This document shows positions 1 through 12,332 of a DNA stretch of 64,000 nt, one piece after another. Under the pieces are notes generated by a model that saw only the letters and a program-made list of their open reading frames with translations, was not told the origin of the DNA and made no database searches. This stretch comes from Syncephalastrum monosporum B8922. Lineage: Eukaryota; Mucoromycota; Mucoromycetes; Mucorales; Syncephalastraceae. The DNA lies in contig JNEN01001227.1 in NCBI GenBank assembly GCA_000697355.1, positions 372,001-436,000 on the forward strand, given 5' to 3'. The position numbers were made by a program, and so were the translations under genes. Numbering within the stretch: the stretch's first letter is position 1; every line of letters begins with the position of its first letter.

Positions 1-119
1 TGTCCTCGTGAAGTGTGCGGTTTTGTGTGCGTCTGTCTACGTATCTATGTATACCATGGACCCCAATATCACCCGATAGTTAAAAAGAGAAATTAGAAAG
101 AAATATACAATAAATGCTT

Positions 120-3100
120 CTAGGAAGCTTCCTCCTCCTCCTTGGCCTTGGAAGCGCCATCCTCCAGGTCTTGTTTAGATGGGCGATAGTCATTGGATGT
201 GTCCGATTCCTTTGGCTTTTGCATCATTTGCCTCAGAATCTGATCAAACTGGGAAAGATCCACTGCGCTCTTGCTTGTGCCTGACTGAGGAGATCCTGGT
301 TGCGGCTGGTTGTTCATGTTGGTCGCGGCGGCCGTCATCGCTGCTGCGTACATATTGGCCATCATGGCCACCGTTTGGGGGTTTTGCATCCACTCTTGCT
401 GATTCATCTTATCTGCGAGGAGGGACGGCGGCGACTGAAGCCCGTCGTCTTTATTTGTCTGGGCCGTCTCGCTCTCCTCGCCGAGCTGCTCAAAGAGCTT
501 CTTGTAGCTCTGGACGTGCTGAACGTTCAGCCGCTGGGTGAGTGCCTCCTTAACACGCTGGGATAGCTGCGGGCGTTTCTCGAGATCAGGGATATTGAGG
601 ATCTTCTGGATCAGGGTCACTCCGTGCACTTGGTCACGCAAAATCTCATCCAGCAGGTTGGTATCGCTAAAAATGGCGTTCACTAGCAAGTTACGCGCAT
701 CCAGTTCTTCTTCCTGCTGGATCACTTTAAGCACCGTCATAGATCCTTGTTTGTGCGTGCACAGCTTGCTAAGGTAAGGCAAGAGACGAGGCACAAGTAC
801 CCGGTAGCGGCCAGGCAGATCGGCTGTGTCAAGGTACCAAATTAGAAGCAGCATGCCGTTTGCGTTCGTGGTCAACAGAACTGCATTCTGGACGATGGCT
901 GCGGCTGCATAGATCTAAAGCGATGTCAGTCACCATTCTTGAACAAGAAAATCAAGTACTTTACCTGTTGTTCAGGTGCGACAATCGAGTTTTCCAGAAT
1001 AGCACGAATGGCACGTGCGCCGAACCGACCCTGGCCAATTTCCCAGCATTTCTCCACAATGGTATCGAAAATGAATTGATTCTCCTCTGCGCCCATCTGC
1101 AGACAGCACTGCACCACATAGTTGCCAAACTGGTCCAAGAGCAGCAAAGGTACATACGGAGCAATACTCGAGCGTATGAGCTCAATCTACACATAGCATG
1201 TTAATATAATGTCGGGATGGGCATTTGTTTCACTTACCTGTGAGGGTGTGGTCGCATAATCAATGATCTTTTGGGCGGCCCAGGTACCGTTCTTGTGCAC
1301 GCCAATGGAGGCCAGGTGAGGCGCGATGCGTTCCAGCAGACCCTGCTTTGTTTCATCGCTGCAGTTTTCAAATATTCTTTGCACGACTGTGTTTCCAATG
1401 TAGTCTAAATGTACAAAGAGAAAGCATGAGGTGGAGGATCGTGCCTTACGTTATCGATAATTACCACTGCAGAGCTCCACGATCTCATCAGCACATTCGG
1501 ATGCGATGGCTTCAATCTCGGGCAAGGTCATTTGACCATTATCAAGGCGCTTCCGCATCTCACGCAGCCGCAAGGGCTCCAGCTTTCTGTCAGGTCCGAG
1601 CTCCGGCACGGCTGGTATCAAGGAGCAGTAGCTAGAAGGAGGTCGATCTATGGTGACCGGTTTAATCTTCTCATTCCTGCGCCTCAACTAGAACAGACTT
1701 ACCATTCAACACGTCTTGGTCTGTTTTGTATCCCAATTGCTCCATGATGAACTTGCGCTCCATTTGGATGGCCGCAAAGAGGCTGGGCTGCTCGCCTTGG
1801 GCGTTGCCGTTGCCGCCGATCATGTTGCTCATCATCATGGCGGTCGCCCACTGGGTTGCCTGGTAGGCGTCAGGTGACACCGTTTGCTGAGGAACGCTGT
1901 TGCCAGCACTTCCGCCCGTCATTTCCTCGTGCTCCTCATTGTTGGAGGGTACCTTTGCGAAACCGATTCGCACCGCGCCTGTACCAGGTCCCAAGATCTC
2001 TTTGTTTTGCAGTGTTTTGCGTGCTCTTACTGCATCCTCCTGATGTTCAAAGTTGACGAAACCACAGTTCTTGTGAGACAAGACCCGGACCGAATCGATC
2101 AGACCGAAAGGCTGGAAAATGGTGCGGAGGATGGCTGGATTCATGTTGGCTGGGATATTACCGACCCCTAAGACACAAATCATGCACTGTCAGTAAAATA
2201 AAAGAAATCAACGGATGCTCTCTCTTGTTTGACTTACAAAGGGCTCGGGTAGGGCCTTGAGCATTCGGACCGGCCTCATTTGTGAGGGCCATGGCAACGC
2301 TGACATCGGCCTTTCCAAATCCGACGCGAACCGGTGTGCCGGCCAATGTGCTGTTGAAACGTGTCTCGAGATCATTTTTGGCGGCGACAGCTGATTCGAC
2401 GGTCGTAAAGTTCACGAACGCGCATTCCTTGTCGGAGAGAATGCGGGCGCTCTCGACGTGACCGTAGTCACCAAAGAGCTGCATGAGGTCCGGGACGCTG
2501 AGCGAGGGGTTGATGTTGCCCAGCCACAGTGCACGGGAGGGTATCTGAGCAGCTGTGGAACCCGGTGATTCTAAACCGGTTGCAGACGGAGTCGAGGTAG
2601 ACGGGTCCATGACATGACCATAGAAATCCTACAGCGACATCAATCCAATGGTGACATTAGCTAAGTAAGCGCCCACATCACATCCACCTCTTCAGGTAAG
2701 AAAGAAGTATACCTCTGTAGCTGTCATTTCTGGGAGATTTGTCAGGTGTGTCTGTGATCCCATTCGGCCAAAGCCGCGATGACCGAAAATATCGCTGGTC
2801 AAATCGACGAGGTTTCCGCTACTCCGTGAACCCCGTAAAGTTCGATGAGCTTCGGTGGAGGACGACGAGGTCGACGAAGAGGCGGCCGACAAGCGGCTGA
2901 GCGACGAGGGCTGCTGGAGGCGTTGGCCGTGGAGGCCGTCAAAGCGGCCAAAAGCCAAAGACGATGGTGGCGGGTCGAGAGAAGGACCGTCGTCGGCCAT
3001 GCCGAGGCTGACCGCGCGCGGGCGCTGCATGACACTGCTGCGGGTCTGCGGCGAAAACGGGTTGAAAGGCACAGCCGACCTTGCAAAGTCGGGGCGCTCC

Positions 3101-3824
3101 AGCAGAGGGCCACGGCCGGCGACAGTGTAAGCGCGGCTCCGGTGTAAGGACTCGCCTGAGGTGTCGCTGTGATGGTGGTGATGGTGGTGGAGCAGCGGGT
3201 ATGGCCCGGAAGCAAGGCCGGGCAGGGCATTGGTGGAGGTGGAAGACGCGGAGCTCGGGTGGCGGTGATGGCTGATGGGCCGGGTATTCTGTTGCTGGTC
3301 GTCGTCCAGGCCCAGCGAGGCCAGCGTGCTTGCTACCGTGCTCGACGCGCTGTCATCCGCGGCCGAGCCAGTGGGCTCGAAGGGCGAATACAGCGACGAG
3401 CCGAGGTGCAGTTCAGACCTATCCGACGGCAGCGTCACAGACCCAGACCGGTGCCGCGTGGCGCTGTTGTTGTCATTGGTTGCAGGCGGCACAGTCAGAG
3501 CCCCATACAGATCACTGCCGTATGGAAATGTCGGGGTCGGCATGGTGTCCGCGCGTGGACGCCGTAACGTCGGTTGGTCCACTGCCGAGAATGCAACAGA
3601 AGACCCTCCGGAGTAATTGGGTGCATTGTCCGGTGCACTTTTTTTTTTTTTTTTTACAAAGGCAGAGGAAGAATGAGTCTCATGGCTGGCCATGAGTAAG
3701 GCAAGAGGACTTACGTGACAGTGACAGGAGGTGGCGAGGTTTCAGAGCTGGTCGGCATGGTCGCTTTAGCCTGGGAAGGATGTTTGCGGGTATTAGAGAC
3801 GTCAGATACCCACGCAAAATCCAT
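120..3824 (-). CDS. PUF-domain RNA-binding protein with two RRMs (Jsn1/Puf1-Puf2 family)
   Basis: Likely a cytoplasmic post-transcriptional regulator that binds mRNA 3' UTRs. I infer eight exons: 3824-3715, 3637-2713, 2628-2238, 2167-1703, 1647-1465, 1404-1238, 1186-965 and 914-120. They join in frame to about 1,085 residues. Residues 1-375 are a Ser/Thr/Pro-rich disordered region with an RRPRAD motif and a His run. RRM1 (near 378-455) has RNP2 LWLGNI, and RRM2 (near 475-550) has LWVGNI. PUF repeats follow (near 640-880), with motifs such as NTVVQ and FGNYVVQ. The tail is Gln/Asn/Met-rich and acidic. This RRM plus PUF layout is that of fungal Jsn1/Puf2 proteins. The first intron ends in 17 A residues before its G. 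A second in-frame ATG at 3693 would read that tract as lysines, so the N-terminus is uncertain. Confidence 0.88.
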
Positions 3825-6800
3825 GGCTGCAAGAGAACAATCCGCCTTCGCCAAGGCTTCCGGACGCCCCCACTCTTTCTAAGCAAATTGTGACTTTTTA
3901 CTACGCGACAACATTTACAACATCATCGCACCCCAACATTCAACTCCGCTTATCCACCACTCCATCTCCTCCCCGACTCCACCATTGCCGCCATTGTTGT
4001 CGCATCCAATTAGCAGCTATATCATAGCCGACTCTTCCATACCAAATTGCAAAATCATCCTAGGACATTGGACTTATATACAAGCCTCTGTTTTTCGTTA
4101 TTCATTCCTGCTTCTGTTGGGGCTTTTGTAATAAAGGAAAGATAAAACTATACTAGGGATGATACCATGGCCTTGGTCTATATTTTCGCCACTACAAAGG
4201 AAAAAAGTCCGTCCTTCGATCATAACATATTTACCTCAATAGGATCCGCAAGTGATGTCATACCTGAAATTGACCTGACCTCTGCCCAGCCATGATTTTC
4301 ATGATTGGCAGTAGCAGCCGGGAAGGATACAAAATCAGGGTCTAGATTTTTTTCCGTATGATGCACTCAGCCTTCGTAATGTTACTGCAAACCGCGTTCA
4401 TTTAACTTTTTCCTTGTTAGCAATAATGTAGATAAAGCGTAAGGAAACGCTTATAAACAACAAGTATTATATATGAAGATTATGCGAAATAAATGTACAT
4501 ACTGTAGGGAACTAGTCATACCTGAGTCAGCGGAGCAAACAACGGACCGTCTTAAGATAAGTTCCACATAATCTGGGGCATGGTTAGGTCTCACTTTTTT
4601 CGTTGCGATCGTGACCAATTGAGTCAGTACTTTGGTTTTGCTCGTCAATTATGAAGCATGTAAATAGCCTGACGACTTTGGATAGCCAATGTGCGCCACT
4701 CAGGGCTCAGAAACAAATTTATCTCCAAGGAACGTGGGCCGCAGTTCCGCAAGTAGCATGGCAAGGGGTGATGCCTGACAACACACTGAAACCACCATTC
4801 ATTAGATTGTGCTGTCGCACGTCGTCTGTAGCTGCTTCGCGACAGGAATAAGCATGCCAAATATAAGCAACTGCCCAGAAAGGCTTTTCCCGTTATTTGT
4901 CCAAACGAAATATCGTCCTGAGTGGGTGCGGCCCATGCAGGAGAGGCTGGCAGACATATGAGGAAAGAAGCAAAAGGTGCCTAGACTTGTTCTGCGGTGC
5001 ATAAAATTGTTTATTTTAAAGCTTAGTCACTGCTGGGTCAGATCTCCGCATATATGGACCTTATGCACTATACACGCAAGGAGAAACACAATTACATATG
5101 AACTACTACAGTGTAGAATTATTAAAAACAACAGAAGGCTTGTAATGGCACCACGAAATTCCGTGTTTCGTGGTGCAGCAGACATTGACGGATGGGGGCC
5201 AACTTTTGCTCGGCTATGGCGCGGCGGCGCCCATTATCATTGTGCCGCTTGGACATATGCAGGTATGCAGATATGTATTTGCATCACCAAACAGATTGTT
5301 ACTTGCCCGACGTGACATAAAAAAGAGTGCAACTGCATCAGAGTGACACTGGCTATATAGTGACCATGATATGACGGCGCTGACATTAAGTTTTGCATGA
5401 TTTGATCTTGACCGAAGCGAATGGCTATCAAGCCGAGTACCCTGTGAAATGATACTGTAGATTCATGCGCTCGATATATTGGCCATGGTGGGTGCCTAAT
5501 ATTGAACCGGCAAATGCGTATAGCATCTTAAACGGGACGTACACGGTACAGTAGATGTGAAGAAAGACCCACAAGTCAATATACTTTATTGTTTCGTGCT
5601 CCCCGGGACGAGCTCCATGGTACAAAAATGTGGCGAGCGCGTATGCGGACAGTATTTTCAGCGTAGTCCGCTTTGAGCTCTAGTCTTATGACATTTATGG
5701 AATATAATAAATGGATATGACATTAGCGACAAGATGGAAGTACTACAGGGACACACACGGATACATTAATCAAACTTTACTTCACTTAATTAAAAGCGGC
5801 TGTCCTCGTAATTGGTAACCTACGTATTCATAGCAACAAATGGAGTGACTTCTTAGTGACCAATAATGGATATTTTTGGTAATTACATTGACAAAATCAA
5901 AATCAGAGGAGACCAGGGAGAAAGCTGCTCGTTCCTCAGCTTACTTTACATAGTGAAAAATTACAGTAGCCTCGATATATAACGCACTATATCAATCTTA
6001 AATCTGTATTTTCAGTTATAATACGTGAGAGGAACAAGAAGTCGCAGCAAATAGAGAGTCAAGCGATGTGCACCACGAGAGACGGTTCTGCTCGCATAGA
6101 GAAGAGCGTCTAACATCAGAGAGCAGTGGGTCTGCTGATCCAAGCCGAATATATTTCACACTTTGTTTCCTTCTTCAACGATTTCTCAGAATACCGCGTG
6201 TGTATACGAAAAGAGAAAACACGCGAACACTGGCGTTTTTCAGCATACATATACTGCTAATTTAATTTTCTTTTTTGCGTCGGTTTGACCTGTCTCGCCT
6301 CGTTGCTTATATAACACATACGTATGGATGTCCACATTTACGTCTACTACTGTTCTTTCCGATGTTGTTTAAAATTGGTCTACGCACGACGGCTAGAAGG
6401 AACTAGTATTTCGGCGAGCTTTCTCTTCGCTATTTATTTATTATCCATCACCTTTTGACTCCTTCAAGTACTGTAATCCGTCAGAGGCTTGTCATACTGC
6501 TAGATATTGCAACAAAGAGGACAGGAGACACCCATCACAGGTACCAGCTCCTTCTGTTTTCCTTTATATAACTCGGCTCAAAGCAATGTAACCTTTAGAA
6601 GAATACGACGTTACTGGCAAGCGATAGGAATACGACATGAAAAGGCCGAAAGGACTAGATGCGCTTGTCGACCATGTAAAAATTTTTTATCTTTCGTTCC
6701 GGGAACACACAACCACACAACTTGCTTTTACATTCACATAGGTCATAACTATTTTACTTAAGATATAATGTATCTGACTAACGCATATGATATAAGGGAC

Positions 6801-7063
6801 CATGTGCATAAAGGAGAATACAAATTCACTTGCTATGTGCAAGTCATAAGCATCACATTTGTACATGCTGTGATAAAAGGTGATATCGTAGATAACGGGG
6901 TGGGGGTCTGCTGCTTGGTCTCAATCAAGAAGCGTGCTTGTGAGACGCAAGCGGAGGAAGCCGTAAGGGTAGTCCTTATGGCGGCCTCTGGCGCGTAGAC
7001 AACTGGTTTTGCGCCTAGAGTTTGGTGTAAAATACAAGAGATAATGCTAAGATCAGCGTAAGA
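3825..7063. other. AT-rich intergenic region, 3.2 kb
   Basis: No convincing gene was found. The longest open frames are below about 85 codons, and most start at TTG or GTG. One minus-strand frame near 4521-4648 ends in a good donor (CAG then GTATGA) but has no clear start. A 76-codon ATG frame at 6768-6998 (+) runs close to the 3' end of the kinase gene. I see no protein family in either. A locally GC-richer patch lies at about 6880-7010. Confidence 0.5.
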
Positions 7064-8376
7064 TCACGAGGCGGACGCCAGCCAAGGATGAGCCCTGATC
7101 TCAGCAAGAGTGATACGAGTGGCTGGATCTTTGTCGAGCATGCGATCGAGAAGGGATTGCAGGTCTGGGTCCATATTATCCGGGAAGGCGGGCGAAGCGT
7201 GGCGGATTGCGTGGTACAGATCGATAAAAGTGGGACCCTTGAAGGGTAGTTCTCCTGTGCACATGTAAAAGAGAGTAATTCCCATAGCCCAAACGTCGGA
7301 TGGATAGTCGTAAACTTTATGATCTATATTTGTATGAAAAAAGTGGAAAAAAGATGAGTATCCAGAAGTTCAAAAAATGAGGTGATGTTTACCTTTGTTG
7401 AGCACATGCTCGGGTGGCGTAAACGCTGGGGTGCGGGCTGATAGTGACGGGACAGAGGAAAGCGGGTCATTGGATTGAGTGGCACTCATAGCGCTGCCGA
7501 AATCAGCCAATTTGATCGATGCGCCGTCGTACGATAGGAGAAGGTTATCAGGTTTGATATCTCGGTGCACGATATGGTGCACTGTATGCACTAAAAATTT
7601 GAAAGAGGACAATGCATTAGCATATGAAAGCTCAAAACAAGTTCGTTATTTTCGTGACTTACGATAGTCAACAGCATCTACAAGCTGGGCAAAGTAGCCG
7701 CGGCACATTTCAGGCTGGAGTTTTGATTGCTGCTCTTGTTGAATGACGGGTTTGTCAGCCAATTCCAAAACTAAAAAGAGTGTATAATAATTTGGTAAGG
7801 ATTGACGACGTAACGATAACATATCAAGAAAAGATGACGTACCAAGATATATGCTATCTGTATCTTCAATAACTTCAACGAGTTGAATAATGTTGGGATG
7901 CTTGAGATCGCGCATCAATTCAACTTCGCGCAAAGGCATATTCGATGGGTCGAGTCTGCGGCGTTTGATATTTTGCAGGCCAAGAGATTCTTGAAGATCG
8001 TCGCCAGGATGCGGACTCGAATTGTTTGCCGTTGCACGGGCAGCCGGTGTTGCAGCCTTGCGTGCGCGAGGACTGGCCAATCGGAGGAGTTCGGACTGCT
8101 GCTGACGACGCAGTTTGGATTTGCTTAATTCTTTGATCGCCTATTATTCACATGTCAATATAACGAATCAAAAAAAAAAAAAATTCTGCAATGCTCGCTA
8201 CATACGTATTGATGATGTGTATGCTTTTCGACGGCCAGGTAAACAATACCTGATGACCCATAGCCGAGTTCGCTGACGAGTCGATAACGGTTGATATAGC
8301 GTACATTCTTATTGAATTTGGAAAGGGTGCGTTCGCGTAGATGGAAAGAAGAAGTGGCGAACCAGGAGCGAGCCAT
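7064..8376 (-). CDS. Serine/threonine protein kinase, CaMKK / SNF1-activating kinase type
   Basis: A protein kinase of the group that activates SNF1/AMPK (CaMKK, fission yeast Ssp1, yeast Sak1/Tos3/Elm1). Five exons, 8376-8206, 8140-7843, 7770-7663, 7590-7393 and 7323-7064, join to 344 residues. Visible motifs are the glycine loop GYGSSG, YAIKEL (catalytic Lys), HPNIIQLVEVIED, HRDIKPDNLLL (catalytic loop), DFGSA (Mg-binding DFG), TPAFTPPE (activation segment and APE equivalent) and SDVWAMGITLF. The TPAF form of the activation segment and the HPNI-LVEVIED stretch point to the CaMKK-like group. A basic and polar insert lies between the VAIK lysine and helix C. The protein stops soon after the kinase domain and has no long regulatory tail, which is short for this group. 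The specific family member is inferred. Confidence 0.82.
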
Positions 8377-9617
8377 TGGTGCTTGTTTGTCGATTGGAAA
8401 GGATGTGATAAAGTAAAGGGGAGGGATAGAGGTTGGTGGTTTATATAGTCTGAGTAGAAGTACATGACACATCCTTTTTAACCCGGCTGGCTGGGTTGCT
8501 TGGCGCCCCGGCCAGCTTTTTTTTTTTTTTTTTTACCTATTTTTCATTCTCTTGGCCATGCACGTGCGAATGGAACCCGCCCAAAATTGGTGACGAGCCG
8601 ATCCACTTATTTTTTTCTGCGCATGCGGTCAACGCGTTGCATTTTGACATGCCTTTCACATGAAAATAAAAAATAAGGACTGATCGGTGCCTCGTATTGT
8701 TGTACGTGTCGTGCTGTCATGCAACCAGACCACTTGTTCGAGAACACGTTGCGCCACTCTCCCCATCTCCCGTACTTTGCGTACGCTGTTATCACATATT
8801 TGGGGAGCACTAAGCGATGACTCGCACTGTACCCCGTCCCTTCTGCTCCGGATGACGTTGCGCGATGCGGTTACCTTACTTCTCCTTTGCTTGACCAGCA
8901 AAAAATTCTTGGCCCCTTCATTGTGTTCCAAACAATGGTTCAATTTTAGAACATGCGGTGTATATGCGGAATTGCTCTCATGAAAAAAGAAAAAAAAAAA
9001 AAAAACAAAGAGATTGTGCGTTTGTTCTGGCGTTGATTTACCTGCATACAATTGCCTCCTGAGATGTATGCGTCTACGCATCATCGTGCACCGTCATTGT
9101 TATTTTACCTGAAATAGAACTCTCTTGGCTTCCTGGGCTGTGCAGAGAACGTGTCCTCACCTGGTTGAAGCTGAGCAAAATAGGTCTAAACAATACCTCA
9201 CTTTGGGTATTTCTATAAAGTAAAAAGCATCCGTTCTGAGCCGACATCTACACATACACATACAAGATATACACATATACTCAATGGATCCATATTGAGT
9301 TTATGAATGATATGTCACTTCAGTTGAATACTTTCTCAATGCTTATTATTCCAATTCACCGCTCTCAAATTAGCATCCAGCTATTGGAAAAGCTCAAGTG
9401 ACAGTTGCAACCATTCGGTTATGATCTGTATACCGTACACGGACCACAGGAGTTGGGTCAGAGAAGAGAGGGCTTCGATTAGAGCAAGCTACTATCGGTG
9501 ATTGAAAAAGGAGGCTTTGTGTGACTGGCGGAGAGGGAGGGAGCGCTGTGCCTTACCTCGAGGAAGTCCTCTCGACAAGAAACTTTCCTTCTCTTTTTTT
9601 AGTACCAAGAACGAACA
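8377..9617. other. Divergent intergenic region between kinase and RPS12
   Basis: Presumed promoter space for the kinase (-) and RPS12 (+). It contains a T run near 8519-8534 and an A run near 8990-9004. No supported ORF. A pyrimidine-rich stretch just before 9600 probably belongs to the RPS12 leader. Confidence 0.5.
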
Positions 9618-10345
9618 ATGTACGTACCGATCAACAGACCAGGCGGATGTGCTATCTAGACGATGAATGGATGGATGAATACATGGATGGATAGATTCGT
9701 GGATCGTAGGATAGATGGATGGATGGATGCGCGATGAGGAAGAGCTGGATAGCACATCCCCTTCAGGCAGCCATTGGCCAAGTATACTGACATTGACCAT
9801 TGACATTAGGTCGACCGAGGAAGATATCGTCATGGAGACCCAGGAGGTTGAGGTTGCGGCCGAGGCCACCAAGGGCCAGATGTCCGTCGAGGAGGCCCTT
9901 CAGGAGGTCCTTCGCCGTGCTCTCATTCACGATGGCCTTGCCCGTGGCCTCAAGCAGGCCGTTAAGGCTCTTGACAGGTAACTCGATAAAGCATCTGATA
10001 TACCATGGTATTAACGTGTATGGTACAGACGCCAGGCTCATTTGGCTGTTCTGAACGAGTCGTGCACTGAGACCGAGTACGTCAAGCTCGTCGAGGCTCT
10101 TTGCGCCGAGCACAACATCAACCTGATCAAGGTTTCGGACCCCAAGAAGCTTGGCGAGTGGGCTGGTCAGTGCAAGATCGACCGTGACGGCACTGCCCGC
10201 AAGGTCGTCGGCTGCTCCTGCGTTGCCGTCACCGACTTCGGTGAGGAATCGGAGGCGATGAACGTTCTCTTGGACTGTAAGTTTGGGTTCTTCTCTATAA
10301 ATTCATGTTCTAACTTTGTCTTCTCTAGACTTCAAGTCCCGTTAA
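9618..10345 (+). CDS. RPS12: 40S ribosomal protein S12 (eS12)
   Basis: Component of the small ribosomal subunit in the cytosol. Exons are 9618-9619 (only AT of the start codon), 9810-9977, 10029-10276 and 10329-10345, giving 144 residues, the usual eS12 length. The protein begins MSTEEDIV and includes [16 protein letters not shown] and [14 protein letters not shown], which are highly conserved in eS12, and ends LLDYFKSR. The initiator codon is split AT|G by the 190 bp first intron. Starting instead at the internal ATG at 9831 would drop the usual acidic N-terminus. The first intron carries ATGG-type tetranucleotide repeats. The gene converges on RPL25. Confidence 0.96.
9661..9730 (+). repeat. 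GATG/ATGG tetranucleotide repeat in RPS12 intron 1
   Basis: Imperfect tandem GATG/GATA units fill much of the first RPS12 intron. A similar block on the coding strand lies in the first intron of the neighbouring RPL25. Confidence 0.85.
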
Positions 10346-10997
10346 AACGAGCAATTTTCTCTCTAAATAAAAGCTGTGCAGTGCGCATTTTTTGTCACTA
10401 CCAGAACCCACCAGTGCTCATTTGTGTCTAATGTTATATTGTTCATGTCTTGATTGTTGAAAGCCTCTATATCATATCATGTTATTGATACTCAACTATC
10501 GTTGCTATGTCGAAGGCCAAGTTATACAAGTTGGCTACAATTATGAAAAAGAAAAGATCAGACACATACATAGTATATGTCGTCAAGTAGACTTGCAACC
10601 CTTTCCCATGGCCACTATCCACTGCAGAGTATGGAAACGACAGGTCGCAATGAATGATCCATATGACAAAGATGTTCTGAATGTCTACAGCGTAAAATAG
10701 TATCTGGAAGAACTATTCTACCTGTAAACTCAAGCTATGCATGTGTCGCTCTATATATCTGCTAACTCCTCTGCAGAAAAGGCCATATGCTGAATTTCAT
10801 GGCTGAGAAGCAGCTGGTAGCTTAGAAATGGTCGTTGCTGATGACAACCGGGTGTAAATAGCTCTCCCTGCGGACAAAGTGATACATAGCAGTATAGCTA
10901 CAGAAGGAATGGCGACAGTGATATTCAACAAGTCGAATCAATCGGGAACATCCATAAAAATGCCATTGAAGCTTTTTTATTACAGAAGAGTTTCAAC
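10346..10997. other. Convergent 3' region of RPS12 and RPL25
   Basis: About 650 bp of AT-rich sequence between two stop codons. It should hold the 3' UTRs of both ribosomal protein genes. No supported gene. A 73-codon plus-strand frame at 10479-10700 shows no recognisable features. Confidence 0.5.
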
Positions 10998-11678
10998 TTA
11001 GATGAGACCAATCTAAAAGGGAAAAGAACGGTATGAGTACTCTGCCAAATATAATGTACATAAGTTTTATTCGTGATTACCTTGTTGGCGACATCGAGAG
11101 CATCGACATCGGCGGTAAGACGGACGAAGGCCTTCTTCTTACCGTCGGGGCGGATGAGGGTGTTGACGCTAAGGGCCTCGACATCATAGAGACGCTTGAC
11201 GGCGTCCTTGATCTGGTGCTTGTTGGACTTGGTGTCAACGACGAAGGTCAAGGTGTTGTGCTCCTCAATCTTCTTCATGGCAGTCTCGGTGTTCAAGGGG
11301 AAACGAATGACACGGTACTGGTCCATGCGGGGGAGGTGGGGCACCGACTTGCGGGCATACTTGGGCTTGCGCGAAAGGCGCAGGGTCTTTGGCCGGAAGA
11401 AGTGCGTCGAGGTACGGACCTTGCGAGCAGTCTTGCTGTGAACGCCCTTGAGCGCGGCCTTCTTGGCGGCAGCAGCCTGTTTAGTGGAAGCTAATGGGAC
11501 AGAAGATTCATTGTTAATTGTCAACGCACATGTAAGGTATTCACCACACCCCCATCTGCCAGATCGTCCATCCATCCGTTTTTCGACCGTATCCGTACAT
11601 CCATCCATCCATCCGTCGCTCGCTTCGTCAAGGCATGCTTTCCCTCATGTTCTTGTACTTACCAGCCTTGGGTGCCAT
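10998..11678 (-). CDS. RPL25: 60S ribosomal protein L25 (uL23, animal L23a)
   Basis: Component of the large subunit next to the nascent-chain exit tunnel. Exons 11678-11663, 11490-11081 and 11012-10998 join to 146 residues. The start is MAPKA followed by an Ala/Lys-rich arm. The core includes [29 protein letters not shown] and [17 protein letters not shown], all typical of uL23. The last exon adds only IGLI and the stop. Intron 1 is 172 bp, much longer than usual here, starts right after codon 5, and contains GGAT repeats like those in RPS12 intron 1. Confidence 0.96.
11533..11616 (-). repeat. GGAT tetranucleotide repeats in RPL25 intron 1
   Basis: Two short clusters of CCATC units on the plus strand read as GGATG on the coding strand, inside the 172 bp first intron. 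They echo the repeat in the first intron of RPS12. Confidence 0.8.
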
Positions 11679-12332
11679 TTGGATGACTAGAAAAAAGGAG
11701 GAGCCAATGATGCCCTGCTGCTGCCATCTTCCCTGTGTGAATTTACAACCCCGCTTCCCATATTTGGAAACACTGCTAAATGCATACCGTTCTCAACTCA
11801 TCAACCTTTCCGTTAGCGTAGAATATTTCGTTGTCTGTTGCGATAATCGTGGAGTACATCTTCATAGACTGTTGCTATTAGTTGAACATGAGTATCTAAA
11901 GTGTAAAACAAGGAATACCGCCGGAAAAGATAACAATTCATTATGTAGGTTCGTGACTTTATGACCCAAATGAGGTACAGTATCTTGGATTATTTATATT
12001 CAGGCTTCCTCATATTATCTCATAAGCATTTCACCATTTCTTTTTCCACATTCGTTATGAACAGGCAACGATATTCGCATTGTAAATACTACATACTATC
12101 ATATCACAGCATGCTTGTGCGCCTATCTTCTATTTATAGTTCCGTGTAGCTTCGTATACTCACTCATACTCAAATACCTTTTCATTCTCGCCAGAGTACA
12201 TATTGCTCTATGCAGACGAAAAAGAGACTATATATATGTAGAGAGAGAGAGAGAGTCATCTTAGCTTCTTCTTCAGCACATTATACATAAAACCCTTCTT
12301 CTACTCACATTAGTCACCGCAACATTATCAAT
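11679..12332. other. Intergenic region upstream of RPL25 and of the peptide gene
   Basis: Divergent promoter space. AT-rich with no supported gene. The right part holds the TATA-like run and GA repeat upstream of the 12333 gene. Confidence 0.5.
12229..12254 (+). promoter_or_regulatory. TATA-like run and GA repeat upstream of the peptide gene
   Basis: A TATATATAT run near 12230-12238 lies about 95 bp before the ATG at 12333 and is followed by a GA dinucleotide run at about 12241-12254. Position and composition suit a core promoter. No transcript data are visible. Confidence 0.45.

Noticed and set aside
4388..4648. Possible minus-strand two-exon gene
   Set aside because: There is a good donor at 4521, but the frame starts at TTG and the only workable acceptor needs a 130 bp intron, longer than all but the ribosomal first introns.
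6768..6998. 76-codon plus-strand ORF near the kinase 3' end
   Set aside because: No recognised features. I also tested whether this GC-richer patch is a further kinase exon on the minus strand but found no consistent junction.
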